Shown here one piece after another: positions 8,940-20,491 of a DNA stretch of 64,000 bases. Source of the stretch: Saccharomyces uvarum (taxonomy: Eukaryota > Ascomycota > Saccharomycetes > Saccharomycetales > Saccharomycetaceae); the NCBI GenBank assembly GCA_947243795.1, contig OX365939.1, positions 599,001-663,000 of the forward strand. The letters run 5' to 3'. The position numbers and the translations under genes are program-made. Each line of letters begins with the position of its first letter. Position 1 is the first letter of the stretch. A model generated the notes under the pieces. It saw nothing but the letters and a program-made list of their open reading frames with translations, ran no database searches and was not told where the DNA came from.

Positions 8940-11900
8940 CTAATGACTACTGTGGAAGAAACAATTCCATAAGTGTTCACTACTAACCTCTTGGTCGCCT
9001 ACGCTTATCTCAAATTTTACGTCATCATTGTCTTCTTCATCGCCATCAACTCGTCTGTCATCATCGCTGTCATTTTTAATCGACTTCTCCTTTTTTTTGC
9101 GCTCTTCTAGTATGCATTTATACCGAAGAATATTTTCTTCAACTGTATTTTTTATCATAAAATTCCATACAAATGTTTCCTTATCTTGACCTATACGATT
9201 ATTCCTTCCCATTGCTTGTAACTCATCACTATTATTGAGAATAGGATCTAGTAGGAAAATATGTTTTGCGTTTATCAAATTCAAACCTGCACCTAAGGTC
9301 TTTACATTTAGAAGTAAGCAAGTGATAGAAGGCTGACGTTTGAAATCATTAATAGTTTCACCGACACTGGCAGTATTGGATAGACATGCCAAATACTCAA
9401 CATGATAAAGTTTCAGAACCTTACCAATAACCCTCAAGTATTCTGTCTTTTGTGAGTACACAATGATTTGTGGTAGTTCAGCACTTTCTTGCTCGCTTTT
9501 TAATCTCAAATAGGAAATTAGTTTAACGGTAAAATCAATCTTAGCACCAAAACTTTCCTTTATGCGAATTTGGTGCACTTCATTGATTTGATGGAATTGC
9601 TTATACTTATTCCCAAACAGCTTCTCCACTTCACTAACATTCGATATAGTGGAATTACCACTAGAAGCACCTTGGCTTGAATCACTCCTGTCCATTTGTG
9701 ACTCCTGAGTTTCCTTTTCTTTTTTTTCCTTTGTGTTTTTGAACTTAAAATTGTAAACCTCTGATGTTCTACAGAAACTCTTACAGATCGGGCATTTGCT
9801 GTGGGATCGTAACCAAGTAAGGATACAACTCTTACAAAAATAATGTCCACATTTGATAATAGCGCCTACCTCAACTTCACCCAAACAAATCGAACAGCTC
9901 AAAACTTGATTCTCGTTTATCGTATCCTTCAACCTAGACAAATTCTTTAAATATATTAACCTTGATTCGGTGTTATTGATTTTTGCATCTAGGATACCAC
10001 CCAACGATTTTTTAATAGTTTTTATTAATTGACTTAGTTGTGGAAAACTCAATGAATGCAAAGATACCAAAGAGTCAGAAATTCTTTGTAACTGACCATA
10101 ATATTCTGTCTTGGCATTGTAGATTGAGCCTAAAGTTTTCAAGGATTCCCTAATCTGTTTATTATATTTGTGCAGCTTCTTACTTTCTGTTTCGTATTGT
10201 AGCAAGTAGTCTTCAAAATTTTGAATGGAGGGTTCGTTTTCATTATCCGTCGATATGCGCCTTACTATTCTGTTGTTCTTTAATTCGTCAAAAATAGTTT
10301 GCAGAGGTGTTCCTGAAATCAATTTCAAGTTGTTTAACAGCTGCTTTTGATATTTTGAAATTATTGTACCTTCCGGTACCAAATTCTTAGGGATTTTAAT
10401 TTCAGAATCTGAAGTCAAGGTGTTATCCCTATTCTGTAAAATTATCTCCAAACAACCAAGGAGACTGAATATTTTATCTTGACTATCAATCGATGTCGAG
10501 TATTCTTCTCCGCCAATAATTTTATCACTTATGTGGTTATCTTCAGTTTGGTAAACTGGCTCGTAGATGGCAGTGAGCAACTCATCTAGTAGCTCATTAA
10601 AGTTCTTCGACTGTTCATTCAGTGCTTGTATTAACTTGCTTAACGACTTGAAACATCTAGACACTGCTAAATTAGACGAGTAATCATTGTTTTGATCAAA
10701 GTCAACATTCATAAGCCGTAAAGATACATTACTGCTCGCGAGGTCGAATTTAGTTCTGGCCAATTCAATGGCTAAATCAACTTTTCGAGCCTCCGAAGAA
10801 AGAATCAGTTTTCTCAAAATTTCTGCATTAGCATAATTTTCTTGTTCCAAAAGCTTGTTTTCTTCAATTTCTTCTAGTTCGAGCTTTGAGAACATATCTA
10901 AATATTTTAACTTTTCTGTTTTTCCTTTTTGATTCTTATCATCAACCTCTTCTAGTCTACGTGAGCCCATATTATAATAGACTGAGCCGAGAAAGAAATA
11001 GCAGTCATGCAGTAGATTCATAATAGCACGTAACCCTCTCTTCTTTAGCTGGCCTGATAATACTTCCTCGTCGCTATTACTGTCATAACCCTTCGCAGCA
11101 CTCAATAGTTTACAACTTTCATCACCTGCGGTCCCCCCCTCGTTTTGATCTAAAGTTTCCTGCTCATAGTCGTCTTCACTGAAATCTAATGAAATGTCGA
11201 AAGGATCTTTTATTTCAAATTTCCGATTCAGGTGGTGTTTTATATCGTTTTGGATCTTGATCAATGATTGAAGTGCTTTTGAGGGATCGTTAGAGATTTC
11301 CAGTTCGTATTGTGCTTGCTTGATTGATAAATGGAACCTTTCTCTATAATAGCCAATTAAGCTGTCAAATGCGTCCATTCGCATAGAAATTAATATGTCG
11401 TTAATATTTGATATTTTTGCCGAGTGACCATGAAGACGCTTCTGTCGGGTATTTAAAATCTCTGGGAATAGTGCATGACAGCAAATGTATCGTAATCTAG
11501 ACAACCATTCGTTCAAGAAGCCATTGCTTACTCGTGGTGACCCACTACCATCTGAGTTATAGCCACTCAACTCTAAAAAGTTGTTCCAAAGATTTAAGTA
11601 ATTGTCCCATTCGATAGGTGCAAATTCCAAGGGAATGATAAAATTATGCTGTTGAGGAATATTGATTTGAGACGCAACACCAGCTTTGGAATGCCTTATA
11701 CAGAGGTCATATTTGTAAAAAATGTTCATACATTCCTTTATTGAAAATCGAACACCCTTGAATCGAACATCTTCAAGTCGACGTACTAACCTATTACCTG
11801 CATAATCATTGGCCTCATTTCGAAATTTTATTTCGTCGTGAAGAGTAAAACTGAGATTCAGATCATCACAAAATGGATGAAGCTTCAAATAAGACATGAT

Positions 11901-13622
11901 CGTTCTATAGTCTTCAATGTTTTGTATCGGAGTCCCAGAAACTCCCCATGTGTGTATTCTATGAAGTAGACTTGTGCATTTTGCAGAGTATGTTGATGAA
12001 CTACGTAACATTTGAACCTCATCCAAAATAATTCGATAGAATTGCATCAAAGCTAGTGGCGAGGAATAGTCATATTTGGGACTTTTCAACCTTCTTGATC
12101 TGATACTACGGTTAAATTCGGCATGATGGACCTCAGCCGCGATAACATTATATGAGGTAACTATGACATCGTATTGAGACAGTTTCTGAACTGCGTCATC
12201 CACACTTTTACAATGGCCCATCACTTCATTGTATCCCTTATAATTGTACCATTTTAAGGCATTTGTATGTAATTCCATTTCTTCGAGCCATTGTTTCAAG
12301 ATAGCATTGGGACAAATGATCAAAGTTGTTTTGGTTTTTGTGACTGTTCTGTTCTCGTCGTCAACGAACGTTGCCTCCGAATCTTTTACCGTTCTCCTGT
12401 TGAGAAGTATTAGTGTCAAAATCTCAATGGTTTTACCCAGCCCCATTTCCTCTGCTAACACACCCTTCGCGTGAATTGGGTTGTCGTCATTCATTTGTAT
12501 CTGTCTATATTGGTCATACAAATGTGCGGCATCATCAACAGTCAGTATATAGCCTGTTAATTTATTCCATAATAGAGACGGTCCCACCTCACCAGGGCCG
12601 CGTACAATTAATTGATAGCCGTATGCGTAATATTCATTCATGAAATTTTTGAGCCCGATCTCATCGGCGGCTACAGGTATCCTATTGAGGGAGGTACCAT
12701 AACCTTCCTTTAGTAACATCCACTCAACACTTTCTCGCTGGAAAGGTAAAAGATTGACTTTTAAGTCGGGTATGGATTGGGTTAGAAATGGCTTGATTGT
12801 TGACAATCTATCTTTACTATATTCCAAAATTTGAGAAGTAAATTGCTTTTGAATGAATCTCGTACGAATGTGAGTGTGTTCGTGATATCTTTCAAATTCG
12901 TTCTCGTCACTATCGGAGTACGTTAAATCCAATATTTGGTTAGTCTCTTGAGAAAATCGATTAAATTTATTCTTCATGAATTTCAATTTTAAAGTAAAGA
13001 ACAGCACCCATTTAGAAGATGCTTCTTCGTACTTCAAAATAATGGGAGAACACTCAAAGTCTTTATAAGACAAAGACAATTCACGTATTCGGGTTTTAAT
13101 TAATTTTTCATCGTCGCTGACATCTGAATGCTTCTTCCTTTTCTTTCTTGGCGGCCCTGTCTCTGAGGATTTACGATTTGCTAACTGTTCTTTCAAGTTT
13201 CTTTCTTGATTCTTATGAGCACAAATATCCAAGATCAGGGGAAGCCGGTCGTTAACAGCTTCTCCCGGCTTTATTTGCGTTGCAAAGCCGATTTGAAGCA
13301 AGGATACAGAATCTGATGATACAACAAGTAAAACTTCTTCAGCGTCTTCACGTGGTAACATTTCTATATCGACCTTAAGTCCAGAAGAGTATTTGATGTT
13401 CTCAGCAAAGCTCAGGCTCTCTGAAACTTCAATGTTTACCGAAGCCACGTCAATCAGCTCTTTCCCGGTTTTCATCAACTTTTGAGTAGCATCCTCCTGT
13501 TTCTGACTTAGCGCCGGCAATAGTGGTACCGCTGAACTAAACTGGTCCTTATCTAAGAAAACATCGCAGCTTTCGACAACCACGTTATACTTTGCTACTG
13601 AAAAAAGGCCTCCATCACTCAT
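8940..13622 (-). CDS. IRC20: Irc20, Snf2-family ATPase with RING finger (E3 ubiquitin ligase / putative helicase)
   Basis: The 1560-residue protein is the YLR247C orthologue. A Walker A motif (EEMGLGKT) lies near residues 390-397 and a DEVQ box (LDEVQMLRS, in place of DEAH) near 533. The Snf2 core is split by a long coiled, charged insertion. The RING finger CSICLGEVEVGAIIKCGHYF with the following CxxC and CPIC lies at about 1244-1281. The C-terminal helicase lobe, with GAGLNL and QAMGRNNRIGQ, lies at about 1437-1484. Family knowledge: Irc20 resembles human SHPRH, influences recombination foci and 2-micron plasmid and SUMO-linked pathways, and has E3 activity. The tail is acidic. It is divergent from RCK2. 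Confidence 0.95.
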   Translation of the reverse strand: MSDGGLFSVAKYNVVVESCDVFLDKDQFSSAVPLLPALSQKQEDATQKLMKTGKELIDVASVNIEVSESLSFAENIKYSSGLKVDIEMLPREDAEEVLLVVSSDSVSLLQIGFATQIKPGEAVNDRLPLILDICAHKNQERNLKEQLANRKSSETGPPRKKRKKHSDVSDDEKLIKTRIRELSLSYKDFECSPIILKYEEASSKWVLFFTLKLKFMKNKFNRFSQETNQILDLTYSDSDENEFERYHEHTHIRTRFIQKQFTSQILEYSKDRLSTIKPFLTQSIPDLKVNLLPFQRESVEWMLLKEGYGTSLNRIPVAADEIGLKNFMNEYYAYGYQLIVRGPGEVGPSLLWNKLTGYILTVDDAAHLYDQYRQIQMNDDNPIHAKGVLAEEMGLGKTIEILTLILLNRRTVKDSEATFVDDENRTVTKTKTTLIICPNAILKQWLEEMELHTNALKWYNYKGYNEVMGHCKSVDDAVQKLSQYDVIVTSYNVIAAEVHHAEFNRSIRSRRLKSPKYDYSSPLALMQFYRIILDEVQMLRSSSTYSAKCTSLLHRIHTWGVSGTPIQNIEDYRTIMSYLKLHPFCDDLNLSFTLHDEIKFRNEANDYAGNRLVRRLEDVRFKGVRFSIKECMNIFYKYDLCIRHSKAGVASQINIPQQHNFIIPLEFAPIEWDNYLNLWNNFLELSGYNSDGSGSPRVSNGFLNEWLSRLRYICCHALFPEILNTRQKRLHGHSAKISNINDILISMRMDAFDSLIGYYRERFHLSIKQAQYELEISNDPSKALQSLIKIQNDIKHHLNRKFEIKDPFDISLDFSEDDYEQETLDQNEGGTAGDESCKLLSAAKGYDSNSDEEVLSGQLKKRGLRAIMNLLHDCYFFLGSVYYNMGSRRLEEVDDKNQKGKTEKLKYLDMFSKLELEEIEENKLLEQENYANAEILRKLILSSEARKVDLAIELARTKFDLASSNVSLRLMNVDFDQNNDYSSNLAVSRCFKSLSKLIQALNEQSKNFNELLDELLTAIYEPVYQTEDNHISDKIIGGEEYSTSIDSQDKIFSLLGCLEIILQNRDNTLTSDSEIKIPKNLVPEGTIISKYQKQLLNNLKLISGTPLQTIFDELKNNRIVRRISTDNENEPSIQNFEDYLLQYETESKKLHKYNKQIRESLKTLGSIYNAKTEYYGQLQRISDSLVSLHSLSFPQLSQLIKTIKKSLGGILDAKINNTESRLIYLKNLSRLKDTINENQVLSCSICLGEVEVGAIIKCGHYFCKSCILTWLRSHSKCPICKSFCRTSEVYNFKFKNTKEKKEKETQESQMDRSDSSQGASSGNSTISNVSEVEKLFGNKYKQFHQINEVHQIRIKESFGAKIDFTVKLISYLRLKSEQESAELPQIIVYSQKTEYLRVIGKVLKLYHVEYLACLSNTASVGETINDFKRQPSITCLLLNVKTLGAGLNLINAKHIFLLDPILNNSDELQAMGRNNRIGQDKETFVWNFMIKNTVEENILRYKCILEERKKKEKSIKNDSDDDRRVDGDEEDNDDVKFEISVGDQEVSSEHLWNCFFHSSH

Positions 13623-14519
13623 CAGACGTCAGCTAAGTTAGGTTCCCTGAACACTATAGATGTCTCTACTTTCAAGCGGCCTAAAAAGTGGCAAACATTC
13701 TTCAGTTTCTGATCATCTATTGTAGATCTGAAGAGGACGGGTAGCGGCGCCAAGGTGCCGAAAAACGGCAAAGTGAGCCTTTGCTATCCCTACAGGGAAT
13801 CGTACCAGATTACCGTAAATTCACATTATAAGAGAAGCCATATCTATCCTTTTGTAGAAGCGTCTATTCGTAATAGTATTTGTTCTTTTGTTAGTGTTGA
13901 AATCTACAGTCTCGACGTAAAAAGCGGACATTATTTTGCCTATTTTCAGTAGATTTAAGATCTTTTGCACAAGTGCCTTTTTAGTGATATAACATCTCCT
14001 TATTCCTGGAAATACGGAGATAGAAAGAAAAAAGCACATTATTCATCTCTGTAGTTTAGTCGGTCGTTCCAAAATAACGATAAAAAAGTTTGGTTGTTCT
14101 TACTCGAAAAATACTAAGAAAAGAAGGAGTAAAGACCCTTATTATTGCTTTTTAGACCGTATCTAACTTTATAGTAGAACGTTCAAGGTTGCATTATATA
14201 CTTAAAACAAAAAGCCAGTAATTGGAACAAAAGAATAGTGAAGAGACGAGCCACCCTTGGTATCAGCTATAACCATCACAACCAAATCAATCACTACCCT
14301 TACCTTTATCTCTCCTATTGACATTTGATTTTTACAAACACCTTACTAAAAGAACGGACGGGTCAAAGAGAAAAAAAGACCAACATCGAAAAAAATAAAA
14401 AAACTAAATCTAGAAACGTTTATACATTTTTTGAAGTACAAACACTCTAGTTTCCCTAAAGACGAACTATATTGTTAAGCGTACACGTTTGTTAGAAGAA
14501 CAACAACGCAATTTCGTCG
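13623..14519. other. divergent promoter region IRC20/RCK2
   Basis: This is about 900 bp without a credible gene. Close to IRC20 it is relatively GC-rich and contains a small inverted repeat TGCCG-AAAAA-CGGCA at 13756-13770, that is CCG-N5-CGG. Toward RCK2 it becomes A-rich, probably a long RCK2 5' leader. Short open frames here lack coding character. Confidence 0.5.
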
Positions 14520-16349
14520 ATGCTAAAAATAAAGGCTCTTTTCTCGAAAAAGAAGCCGGATCAGGCTGATTTGTCTCAAGAACCTAAAAAATCATTCAAG
14601 GGTAAGCCTAGATCGAACGGTGCAAACAACAATGTTTCTCAGGACATCTCCTCCACTAAAAAAAGGCAGCAGGAAAGAAATGTAAAGCAATACTCGAACG
14701 CCATTGCTGAAGATCGTCATATGAAGTCTTTAACTGATGAGCTTGTAAACACATTAGATTCAGATTCCTCTCCGAGTGATAACATTATCACAGAAAATAT
14801 AGAAACCGTTCCGTCTGTTCCAACGATCGATGTTTATAAAAGCAGCGACGACCAACTAAGCTACGACCCATCAATGTCTGACGAATCCCTTCCAATACAG
14901 AATGGGATTATCAGTGACAGCCCAGATGACGATACTGACGATGAAGAGCTGGAAGATGAAACCCCCGAAAAATCGTTTCTTGAGCAAAAGGAATTAATAG
15001 GTTACAGGTTAATCAATAAAATTGGTGAAGGTGCATTCTCCAAAGTCTTTAGAGCCATCCCTGCTAAGAATAGTTCTAATGAGTTTTTAACTAAAAACTA
15101 CAAAGCCGTTGCCATTAAAGTCATCAAAAAAGCAGATTTATCGTCGATCAACGGTGACCATCGGAAAAAAGATAAGGGGAAAGATGGCCCCAAGACGTCC
15201 TCTAGAGACCAAGTTTTAAAAGAAGTCGCACTACACAAGACAGTCTCTACTAGTTGTTCGCAAATTGTCTCGTTCATAGATTTTCAAGAAAGTGACAGTT
15301 ACTATTATATCATTCAAGAATTACTAACCGGTGGAGAAATCTTTGGAGAGATTGTCAGATTGACCTATTTCAGTGAAGATTTATCAAGACATGTAATCAA
15401 ACAATTAGCACTGGCTGTTAAGCATATGCATTCACTAGGCGTGGTGCATCGTGATATCAAACCTGAAAATCTTCTATTCGAACCAATCGAATTCACCCCC
15501 TCTCTAAAACCAAAGTTTAGGAAATCCGATGATCCACAAACAAAGGCAGACGAAGGCATATTCACACCACAACTCGGTGGTGGCGGAATTGGTATAGTGA
15601 AACTAGCCGATTTCGGTCTGTCCAAGCAAATTTTCTCCAAGAACACCAAGACCCCCTGTGGTACAGTTGGTTATACTGCGCCTGAAGTGGTCAAAGATGA
15701 ACATTATTCCATGAAAGTAGACATGTGGGGGATTGGTTGCGTTTTATACACAATGTTATGCGGGTTCCCGCCATTCTACGACGAGAAAATTGACACTTTG
15801 ACTGAAAAGATATCAAGGGGTGAGTATACTTTCTTAAAACCTTGGTGGGATGAAATTAGTCCCGGTGCCAAGAATGCAGTGGGCAAACTACTAGAACTGG
15901 AACCGTCCAGGAGATACGACATCGACCAATTCTTGGACGACCCATGGTTAAACTCATACGATTGTTTACCAAAGGAAGGTAACTCTTTACAAAAGAAAGC
16001 AGGTACTTCTGAGAGACGCCATCCACACAAAAAACAATTCCAACTATTTCAAAGAGACTCTTCCATACTGTTTTCGCCGGCCGCCGTAGCTATGCGTGAC
16101 GCTTTTGATATCGGTAACGCGGTGAAGCGTACAGAAGAAGATCGCATAGGAACTCATGGAGGATTGGGCTCGCTTGCTGAAGACGAGGAGGCGGATGACA
16201 ACTACAATATCGGTCTGACAAACGAAAAACTGGAACAAAGCATGTTCCAATTAACTTTGGACACCTCCACCATTCTGCAAAGAAGAAAGAAAGTCCAGGA
16301 GGACGATGTAGGTGCCAATATTCCCATCAGCGCTACTATCCAAGAATAG
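14520..16349 (+). CDS. RCK2: Rck2, MAPK-activated Ser/Thr kinase of the HOG pathway
   Basis: The 609-residue CAMK-like kinase is the YLR248W orthologue. After an acidic, Ser-rich N-terminus, the kinase domain spans about residues 160-480. The glycine loop GEGAFSKVF is near 168, VAIKVIKK holds the catalytic lysine, HRDIKPEN is near 309, DFGLSK near 363 and APEVV near 386. A basic insert ([10 protein letters not shown]) lies between the ATP lysine and the C helix. The C-terminus keeps FQRDSS, the region of the Hog1-phosphorylated serine in S. cerevisiae, and a basic RRKK Hog1-docking segment. Known role: acts downstream of Hog1 in osmotic and oxidative stress and attenuates translation, including through elongation factor phosphorylation. 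Confidence 0.96.
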   Translation: MLKIKALFSKKKPDQADLSQEPKKSFKGKPRSNGANNNVSQDISSTKKRQQERNVKQYSNAIAEDRHMKSLTDELVNTLDSDSSPSDNIITENIETVPSVPTIDVYKSSDDQLSYDPSMSDESLPIQNGIISDSPDDDTDDEELEDETPEKSFLEQKELIGYRLINKIGEGAFSKVFRAIPAKNSSNEFLTKNYKAVAIKVIKKADLSSINGDHRKKDKGKDGPKTSSRDQVLKEVALHKTVSTSCSQIVSFIDFQESDSYYYIIQELLTGGEIFGEIVRLTYFSEDLSRHVIKQLALAVKHMHSLGVVHRDIKPENLLFEPIEFTPSLKPKFRKSDDPQTKADEGIFTPQLGGGGIGIVKLADFGLSKQIFSKNTKTPCGTVGYTAPEVVKDEHYSMKVDMWGIGCVLYTMLCGFPPFYDEKIDTLTEKISRGEYTFLKPWWDEISPGAKNAVGKLLELEPSRRYDIDQFLDDPWLNSYDCLPKEGNSLQKKAGTSERRHPHKKQFQLFQRDSSILFSPAAVAMRDAFDIGNAVKRTEEDRIGTHGGLGSLAEDEEADDNYNIGLTNEKLEQSMFQLTLDTSTILQRRKKVQEDDVGANIPISATIQE

Positions 16350-16979
16350 TGCGCCCCTTTTTTTATTTCCATACTTCTTTTTTTCTCTTCAAGAAGTTAT
16401 ATGTATACATTGAACTCCTTCCGTACATATATAGTTTATACATGTTTTCTAGCCGTATATATACATATGGTTCAACGTATTAAGATAAGCAAGTAAATAC
16501 TGCTTCCAATCAAAGTTCTAGTGCCATGTCGTCCATTGTCTACTGGTTCCTGAGCCAAGGGCCCAATTGGGGTCAATTACGTACCATAAAGAAAACTGAC
16601 GGGCAGGGTTACATCATCAAAGGCCGAAAAAGAAACTCTAAATGAAAAAAAGAAAGGAGCCGGCTACTGCGGTTTATCCGATCCCACCCATGCACACCCT
16701 TACCTGTATTGCTCACTTCCCACGGGGAAAAAGAAAGGTTTTTGATTTTTTTTTTTTTTACTTTTCTTTTTTTGCGTTGGTGAAAATTTTTTCGCTTTCT
16801 CGAGTGTAATTATCTCATCTCATCTTCCATATAAGATAAGAAGTTTTATAAAAAAACCTTTTGCATCAAACTTTTATTGAATATGTATTTTAATATTATT
16901 ATCTGTTCTATTCTAGCTCTATTTAGGTTCTAAAAAACCGTGTATTTTTCTAGTTCGAGTCCATCGATAACATTAAAAG
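16350..16979 (+). other. RCK2 terminator region and YEF3 promoter
   Basis: This 630-bp intergenic region has TA-rich 3' end signals for RCK2 on the left. On the right is a strong promoter architecture: a Rap1-like box, then long T tracts with TTTTCTTTTT character near 16740-16800, which are typical of highly expressed translation genes. No further gene is seen. Confidence 0.55.
16685..16695 (+). promoter_or_regulatory. Rap1-like site upstream of YEF3
   Basis: CACCCATGCAC resembles the Rap1 consensus (ACACCCRYACAY). It lies about 285 bp upstream of the YEF3 start, with a T-rich tract between. Rap1 sites drive many translation-factor genes, and YEF3 is reported to use them in S. cerevisiae. 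The match is imperfect. Confidence 0.5.
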
Positions 16980-19900
16980 ATGTCTGATTCCCAGCAATCC
17001 ATTAAGGTTTTAGAAGAACTCTTCCAGAAGTTATCTGTTGCCACTGCTGACAACAGAGACGAAGTTGCTTCTGAAGTCTCTTCTTTTTTGAATGGTAACA
17101 TCATCGAACATGATGTCCCAGAACACTTCTTCAGTGAATTGGCCAAGGGTATCAAGGCTAAGAAGACTGCTGCTAACTCCATGCAAGCTGTTGCTCACAT
17201 TGCCAGCCAATCTAACATGTCCCCATCTGTCGAACCATACATCGTCCAATTGGTTCCAGCTATCTGCGAAAACTGTGGTCACAAAGACAAGGAAATCCAA
17301 ACCATTGCCAGTGAAACTTTGATTGCCATCGTCAACGCTGTCAACCCAGTTGCCATCAAGGCTTTGTTGCCACATTTGACCAAGGCCATTATTGAAACCA
17401 ACAAATGGCAAGAAAAGATCTCTATCTTGGCTGCCTTCTCCGCTATGGTTGACGCTGCTAAGGATCAAGTCGCTCTGAGAATGCCTGAATTGATTCCAGT
17501 TTTGTCTGAAACTATGTGGGACACCAAGAAGGAAGTCAAGTCTGCTGCTACTGCCACCATGACTAAGGCTACCGAAACCGTCGACAACAAGGATATTGAC
17601 CGTTTCATTCCAAGTTTGATTCAATGTATTGCTGACCCATCTGAAGTTCCAGAAACCGTTCACTTGTTAGGTGCTACCACTTTCGTTGCTGAAGTCACCC
17701 CAGCCACTTTGTCCATCATGGTTCCATTGTTGTCTAGAGGTTTGAACGAAAGAGAAACCGGTATCAAGCGTAAGGCCGCTGTCATTATTGATAACATGTG
17801 TAAGTTGGTCGAAGACCCACAAGTTATTGCTCCTTTCTTGGGTAAGTTGTTGCCAGGTTTGAAGAGTAACTACGCTACCATTGCCGACCCAGAAGCCAGA
17901 GACGTTACTTTGAGAGCTTTGAAGACTTTGAAGAGAGTTGGTAACGTTGGTGAAGACGATATCATTCCAGAAGCTTCCCACGCTGGTGACGTTTCTACCA
18001 CTTTACATGTTGTTAACGAATTGTTGAAGGAAGAAACTATTGCTCCAAGATTCAAGATTGTCGTCGAATACGTTGCCGCCATGGGTGCTGATTTGATTGA
18101 TGAAAGAATTATTGACCAACAAGCTTGGTTCACTCACATCACTCCATACATGACCATCTTCTTGCACGAAAAGAAGGCCAAGGACATCTTGGATGAATTC
18201 AGAAAGAGAGCTGTTGACAACATCCCAGTCGGTCCAAACTTTGATGATGAAGAAGATGACGGTGAAGATTTATGTAACTGTGAATTCTCTTTGGCTTACG
18301 GTGCCAAGATCTTGTTGAACAAGACCCAATTGAGATTGAAGAGAGCCAGAAGATATGGTATCTGTGGTCCAAACGGTTGTGGTAAGTCCACTTTGATGAG
18401 AGCTATTGCTAACGGTCAAGTTGATGGTTTCCCAACCCAAGAAGAATGTAGAACCGTCTACGTCGAGCATGATATCGATGGTACTCACTCCGAAACTTCT
18501 GTCTTAGACTTCGTTTTTGAATCTAGTGTTGGTACCAAAGAAGCTATCAATGACAAATTGATTGAATTCGGTTTCTCCGATGAAATGATCTCCATGCCAA
18601 TCTCTGCTTTGTCTGGTGGTTGGAAAATGAAGTTGGCTCTAGCAAGAGCTGTGTTGAAGAACGCTGATATCTTGTTGTTAGATGAACCAACTAACCATTT
18701 GGATACTGTCAACGTTGCTTGGTTAGTCAACTACTTGAAGACTTGTGGTATTACATCCATTACCATTTCCCATGACTCCTCTTTCTTGGATAACGTTTGT
18801 GAATATGTTATCAACTACGAAGGTTTGAAGTTGAGAAAATACAAGGGTAACTTTAGTGAATTCGTTAAGAAGTGCCCAGCTGCTAAGGCTTACGAAGAAT
18901 TAGCTGCCACCGAGTTGGAATTCAAATTCCCAGAACCAGGTTACTTGGAAGGTGTTAAGACTAAGCAAAAGGCTATTGTCAAGGTTTCCAACATGGAATT
19001 CCAATACCCAGGTACCTCTAAACCACAAATCACTGACATTAACTTCCAATGTTCTTTGTCCTCAAGAATTGCTGTTATTGGTCCAAATGGTGCTGGTAAG
19101 TCCACTTTGATTAACGTCTTGACTGGTGAACTATTGCCAACAATCGGTGAAGTTTACACTCACGAAAATTGTCGTATCGCTTACATTAAACAACATGCTT
19201 TCGCTCATATCGAATCTCATTTGGACAAGACTCCATCCGAATATATTCAATGGAGATTCCAAACTGGTGAAGATAGAGAAACCATGGACAGAGCTAACAG
19301 ACAAATTAACGAAGACGATGCTCAAGCTATGAACAAGATCTTCAAGATCGAAGGTACCCCAAGAAGAATCGCTGGTATCCACTCCAGAAGAAAGTTCAAG
19401 AACACTTACGAATATGAATGTTCTTTCATGTTGGGTGAAAACATTGGTATGAAATCTGAAAGATGGGTTCCAATGATGTCCGTCGACAACGCTTGGTTGC
19501 CAAGAGGTGAATTGGTCGAATCCCACTCCAAGATGGTCGCTGAAGTTGATATGAAGGAAGCTTTGGCTTCCGGTCAATTCCGTCCATTAACCAGAAAGGA
19601 AATTGAAGAACATTGTGCTATGTTGGGTTTGGACCCAGAAATTGTTTCTCACTCCAGAATCAGAGGTTTATCTGGTGGTCAAAAAGTTAAGTTGGTCTTA
19701 GCTGCCGGTACATGGCAAAGACCTCATTTAATCGTCTTAGATGAACCTACTAACTATTTGGACAGAGACTCTTTAGGTGCTTTGTCTCAAGCTTTGAAGG
19801 ATTTCGAAGGTGGTGTTATTATCATTACTCACTCTGCTGAATTCACAAAGAACTTGACTGAAGAAGTTTGGGCTGTCAAGGACGGTAGAATGACTCCATC

Positions 19901-20114
19901 TGGTCATAACTGGGTCAGTGGTCAAGGTGCTGGTCCAAGAATCGAAAAGAAGGATGATGAAGAAGATAAATTCGATGGTATGGGTAACAAGATTGCCGGT
20001 GGTAAGAAGAAGAAGAAGTTGTCTTCCGCGGAATTAAGAAAGAAGAAGAAGGAAAGAATGAAGAAGAAGAAGGAATTAGGTGATGCTTACGAGTCTTCTG
20101 ACGAAGACTTCTAA
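16980..20114 (+). CDS. YEF3: Yef3, translation elongation factor 3 (ABC-F-like ATPase)
   Basis: The 1044-residue fungal factor releases deacylated tRNA from the ribosomal E site and stimulates aminoacyl-tRNA delivery by eEF1A. HEAT repeats fill about residues 1-310. The first ABC domain has its Walker [10 protein letters not shown] at 463-471 and signature LSGGWKMK near 543. The second has GPNGAGKST at 701-709 and LSGGQKVK near 897, with the eEF3 chromodomain-like insert between about 775 and 865. The lysine-rich C-terminus ([20 protein letters not shown]) is the family ribosome and eEF1A contact. Codon use is extremely biased (GGT, GCT, TTG, AAG, AGA), indicating very high expression. The HEAT region differs noticeably from the S. 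cerevisiae protein as recalled. It clearly resembles YEF3 more than its paralogue HEF3. Confidence 0.97.
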   Translation: MSDSQQSIKVLEELFQKLSVATADNRDEVASEVSSFLNGNIIEHDVPEHFFSELAKGIKAKKTAANSMQAVAHIASQSNMSPSVEPYIVQLVPAICENCGHKDKEIQTIASETLIAIVNAVNPVAIKALLPHLTKAIIETNKWQEKISILAAFSAMVDAAKDQVALRMPELIPVLSETMWDTKKEVKSAATATMTKATETVDNKDIDRFIPSLIQCIADPSEVPETVHLLGATTFVAEVTPATLSIMVPLLSRGLNERETGIKRKAAVIIDNMCKLVEDPQVIAPFLGKLLPGLKSNYATIADPEARDVTLRALKTLKRVGNVGEDDIIPEASHAGDVSTTLHVVNELLKEETIAPRFKIVVEYVAAMGADLIDERIIDQQAWFTHITPYMTIFLHEKKAKDILDEFRKRAVDNIPVGPNFDDEEDDGEDLCNCEFSLAYGAKILLNKTQLRLKRARRYGICGPNGCGKSTLMRAIANGQVDGFPTQEECRTVYVEHDIDGTHSETSVLDFVFESSVGTKEAINDKLIEFGFSDEMISMPISALSGGWKMKLALARAVLKNADILLLDEPTNHLDTVNVAWLVNYLKTCGITSITISHDSSFLDNVCEYVINYEGLKLRKYKGNFSEFVKKCPAAKAYEELAATELEFKFPEPGYLEGVKTKQKAIVKVSNMEFQYPGTSKPQITDINFQCSLSSRIAVIGPNGAGKSTLINVLTGELLPTIGEVYTHENCRIAYIKQHAFAHIESHLDKTPSEYIQWRFQTGEDRETMDRANRQINEDDAQAMNKIFKIEGTPRRIAGIHSRRKFKNTYEYECSFMLGENIGMKSERWVPMMSVDNAWLPRGELVESHSKMVAEVDMKEALASGQFRPLTRKEIEEHCAMLGLDPEIVSHSRIRGLSGGQKVKLVLAAGTWQRPHLIVLDEPTNYLDRDSLGALSQALKDFEGGVIIITHSAEFTKNLTEEVWAVKDGRMTPSGHNWVSGQGAGPRIEKKDDEEDKFDGMGNKIAGGKKKKKLSSAELRKKKKERMKKKKELGDAYESSDEDF

Positions 20115-20491
20115 TCTTTTTGATCACTGGTCCCCGGTTTTCTCAAAGATTGTTATTGATCAATAATTTATTATGTATATTTTAATTTCTATGTTTTTGT
20201 AATATTGTTTATTTTGGTAAAATATAGACGCAATTTCCTTATTATAAAGAAACACTATAAAAATAACGCTATCCATTAATCAGGTATTCTGTATATAATG
20301 AGTGACAATATTAAGTTTCTTTTCGTATTATTTGCGTCAATGAGGGTAACAAATGTGGGATTTTCGTGGGAAAATAAAAATAGACGACGATCATAAACTG
20401 AGAAGCTTAGACTTTTTGATTATATTAGATTGTTGAACCTGAGAGAGACTGAATATTGTCATTTCCCTCCTGTATCACTAAGATTGCAAAC
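20115..20491. other. YEF3 3' region and SSP120 promoter
   Basis: This is 377 bp of AT-rich spacer. The left half carries yeast 3' end signals (TATGTATATTTT). I see no other element. The SSP120 frame is open upstream of its start but without an ATG. Confidence 0.5.

Noticed and set aside
17031-17663. 210-codon minus-strand frame opposite YEF3
   Set aside because: Artifact of strong YEF3 codon bias, which depletes stops on the opposite strand.
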